Assembly: GCA_945872195.1 (NCBI GenBank) | Contig: CAMBZO010000135.1 | Span: forward strand, 1 to 7,094 | Source of the DNA: Akkermansia muciniphila | GTDB taxonomy: Bacteria > Verrucomicrobiota > Verrucomicrobiia > Limisphaerales > SXTU01 | DNA: 7,094 nt | Direction of reading: 5' to 3' | Part shown: one piece after another, positions 5,706 through 7,094 of the stretch | Position numbering within the stretch: the stretch's first letter is position 1 | How the letters are laid out: each line of letters begins with the position of its first letter | Program-made: the position numbers and the translations under genes | Notes under the pieces: generated by a model | Databases searched by the model: none | The model's input: only the letters and a program-made list of their open reading frames with translations | Told to the model about the DNA's origin: nothing

Positions 5706-7094
5706 TTATTCGGTCGCAGCTTGGTCTCGATTGCGAATCTCACAGAACTGCCGGCTGCGCACAATCATTTCGACGACGGTGACGACGCGGTGTTCGTTCG
5801 TCGCGAGCCGCTTCAACATCTCGTCTAGCAACGGCTGGTCGCTCAACTGCACGCCCCGTCCAAGCGCGTAACCGAGCAGCTTCCGGCAGAACTGCCGCTC
5901 GAACGTGTCGCGCCGTTTCGTGAGCAGGTAATTGCGCAATCCTTCGATGCCATCTAGTTCCGTGCCGTCCATCGCGCGCGTGCGCGAATCAATCGCGAGA
6001 CCAGCGGCGTCCTTCGTGCGCAGCCGCCCGATGGCGTCGTAACGCTCCAGCGCGAAGCCGAACGGGTCAATGCGCGCGTGACAGCCGGCGCACTTCGGGT
6101 CGCTGCTGTGCCGCTCGGTCAGCGCGCGCTCGGTGAGGCCGACAGGCACTTCCTCGGGCAGCACGGGCACGCCTTGGGGCGGACGCGGCAGGCGCTCGCC
6201 GAGCAAGGTTTCACTCAGCCAGTTGCCGCGCAGAATTGGACTGGTGCGCGAGGCCCCGCTTTGTTTCGCCAGCGTCGCGCCGAAACCCAGCACGCCGCCA
6301 CGACCCTGCGCCCGCACGCCGTCCACGCGCCGCCATTCGTCGCCGCTCACGCCGGTGAGGCCGTAGTGTTTCGCCAGCGTGGCGTTGACGAACGTGTAAT
6401 CTGCATCGAGCAGCGCGAGCACCGAGCCGTCGCGTTGGAAGAGGTCGGTGAAGAAGCGGATCGGCTCCTCGTTCAACGCGCCGCGCACCGAGGCGAACGT
6501 CGGGAAATGCCGCTCGCTCTTTTCGTCGAGCTTGTCGAGGTCGCGCGTGTGCAGCCATTGCGCGCCGAACTCAATCGCCAGCCGCCGCACGCGCGCGTCC
6601 TTAAGCATCCGCCGCATCTGCGCGGCGAGCACGTCGGGATTGCGCAACTTGCCCGCCGCCGCCAGGGCGGCCAACTCGGCGTCCGGCGCGGAGGACCACA
6701 GGAAGTAACTCAGCCGCGTCGCCAGCTCGGTGTCGCTCACCGGCGACTGCGCGGTGCCGGGCGCGGGCTGCTCCAGCTTGTAGAGGAAGCCCGGCGCGAC
6801 GAACACGCGGGCGAGCGTCATGCGCAGCGCGTTGTCGTGCGGCAACTCCTGCGCACGGAGCTTGCGGTAGAGCGCGCGCAATTCGTCCCGGTCCGCGCTC
6901 GTGAGCGGGCGACGCCACGCGTGCTCGGCGAAGTTCACGACCGCTTCCAACTGCTTCGGCTCGGCGGCGACGAGTTCCGTGCGGAAGACGGCGGCGCGCT
7001 GCTTGATGGGCTCGCGCATCGGCGTGAAGGCGCTCGGGTCCGCGTCCTGCGTGGCGAACTGCCAGAGCTGCTCGAAGGCATCCACGAGCTTGAG
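5706..7094 (-). CDS. DUF1592/DUF1588/DUF1585 protein (planctomycete-type cytochrome-like), N-terminus outside the window
   Basis: Seen: an open frame from the right edge to TAA at 5706-5708, 462 codons. Numbering starts at the Val codon 7083-7085. A GTG start there is possible, but the frame continues upstream (L-K-L) and family members are much longer, so the gene is taken as partial. DUF1595-like sequence (FAEHAWRRPLTSADRDEL, about 52-69) is followed by DUF1592 (RLSYFLWSSAPDAEL at 124-138 to VNATLAKHYGL near 243). Next are DUF1588 (RGGVLGFGATLAKQSGASRT, 262-281; CAGCH at 332-336 followed by ARIDPFGFALERYDA) and DUF1585 (FCRKLLGYALGRGVQL to near 447). Known: the DUF1588 domain (PSCyt3) is regarded as cytochrome-like because of its CXXCH, and upstream parts often hold another cytochrome c domain. 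Function is unknown. Inferred: an exported protein, possibly heme-carrying, acting with the adjacent DUF1552 protein. Its signal peptide would lie outside the window. Confidence 0.92.
   Translation of the reverse strand, partial: LKLVDAFEQLWQFATQDADPSAFTPMREPIKQRAAVFRTELVAAEPKQLEAVVNFAEHAWRRPLTSADRDELRALYRKLRAQELPHDNALRMTLARVFVAPGFLYKLEQPAPGTAQSPVSDTELATRLSYFLWSSAPDAELAALAAAGKLRNPDVLAAQMRRMLKDARVRRLAIEFGAQWLHTRDLDKLDEKSERHFPTFASVRGALNEEPIRFFTDLFQRDGSVLALLDADYTFVNATLAKHYGLTGVSGDEWRRVDGVRAQGRGGVLGFGATLAKQSGASRTSPILRGNWLSETLLGERLPRPPQGVPVLPEEVPVGLTERALTERHSSDPKCAGCHARIDPFGFALERYDAIGRLRTKDAAGLAIDSRTRAMDGTELDGIEGLRNYLLTKRRDTFERQFCRKLLGYALGRGVQLSDQPLLDEMLKRLATNEHRVVTVVEMIVRSRQFCEIRNRDQAATE

Noticed and set aside
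7083..7085. A GTG as the start of the DUF1592 protein.
   Set aside because: The frame stays open to the window edge and the family normally has further N-terminal domains and a signal peptide, so an internal Val is more likely.

Overview
The window is GC-rich and carries parts or all of five protein-coding genes, with no RNA genes, mobile elements or CRISPR. The gene content points to a Verrucomicrobia/Planctomycetes-type bacterium, most likely a soil or freshwater verrucomicrobium. The indicators are a DUF1592/DUF1588/DUF1585 protein next to a Tat-exported DUF1552 protein, a lamin-tail-domain secreted protein, and a CE15 glucuronoyl-esterase-like enzyme. The assignment is inferred from family distribution and was not tested by any search.

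Layout. At the left edge (1-398, minus) is the N-terminus of a secreted lamin-tail-domain protein, cut by the window boundary. A 202-bp divergent intergenic region follows. Next come two plus-strand genes: a phospholipase D/cardiolipin-synthase-like protein (601-1737) and, after 98 bp, a secreted CE15-like esterase (1836-3128). The esterase converges with a minus-strand block. That block, in its own direction of transcription, is a DUF1592/1588/1585 protein (5706 to beyond 7094), a DUF1552 protein (4386-5693) and a COG0523/CobW GTPase with a long histidine-rich loop (3172-4269).

How they fit together. The DUF1592 and DUF1552 genes are 12 nt apart and almost certainly form one transcriptional unit. 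They belong to an uncharacterised extracytoplasmic pair typical of these phyla; the DUF1588 part has a CXXCH motif suggesting c-type heme. The CobW GTPase lies 116 nt further on, behind two inverted repeats, and may be transcribed separately. The 43-nt convergent gap between the esterase and the GTPase holds a hairpin that could end transcription from both sides. The PLD and esterase genes have no evident functional link.

Nothing here looks like a defence system, a biosynthetic cluster or a mobile island. The most interesting points are residue-level departures from family motifs: a missing canonical catalytic acid in the CE15 protein and an altered HXXSHH motif in the DUF1552 protein. The others are the DUF1592/DUF1552 pair itself and the extreme histidine loop in the GTPase. 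None of the five coding starts has a convincing Shine-Dalgarno sequence.
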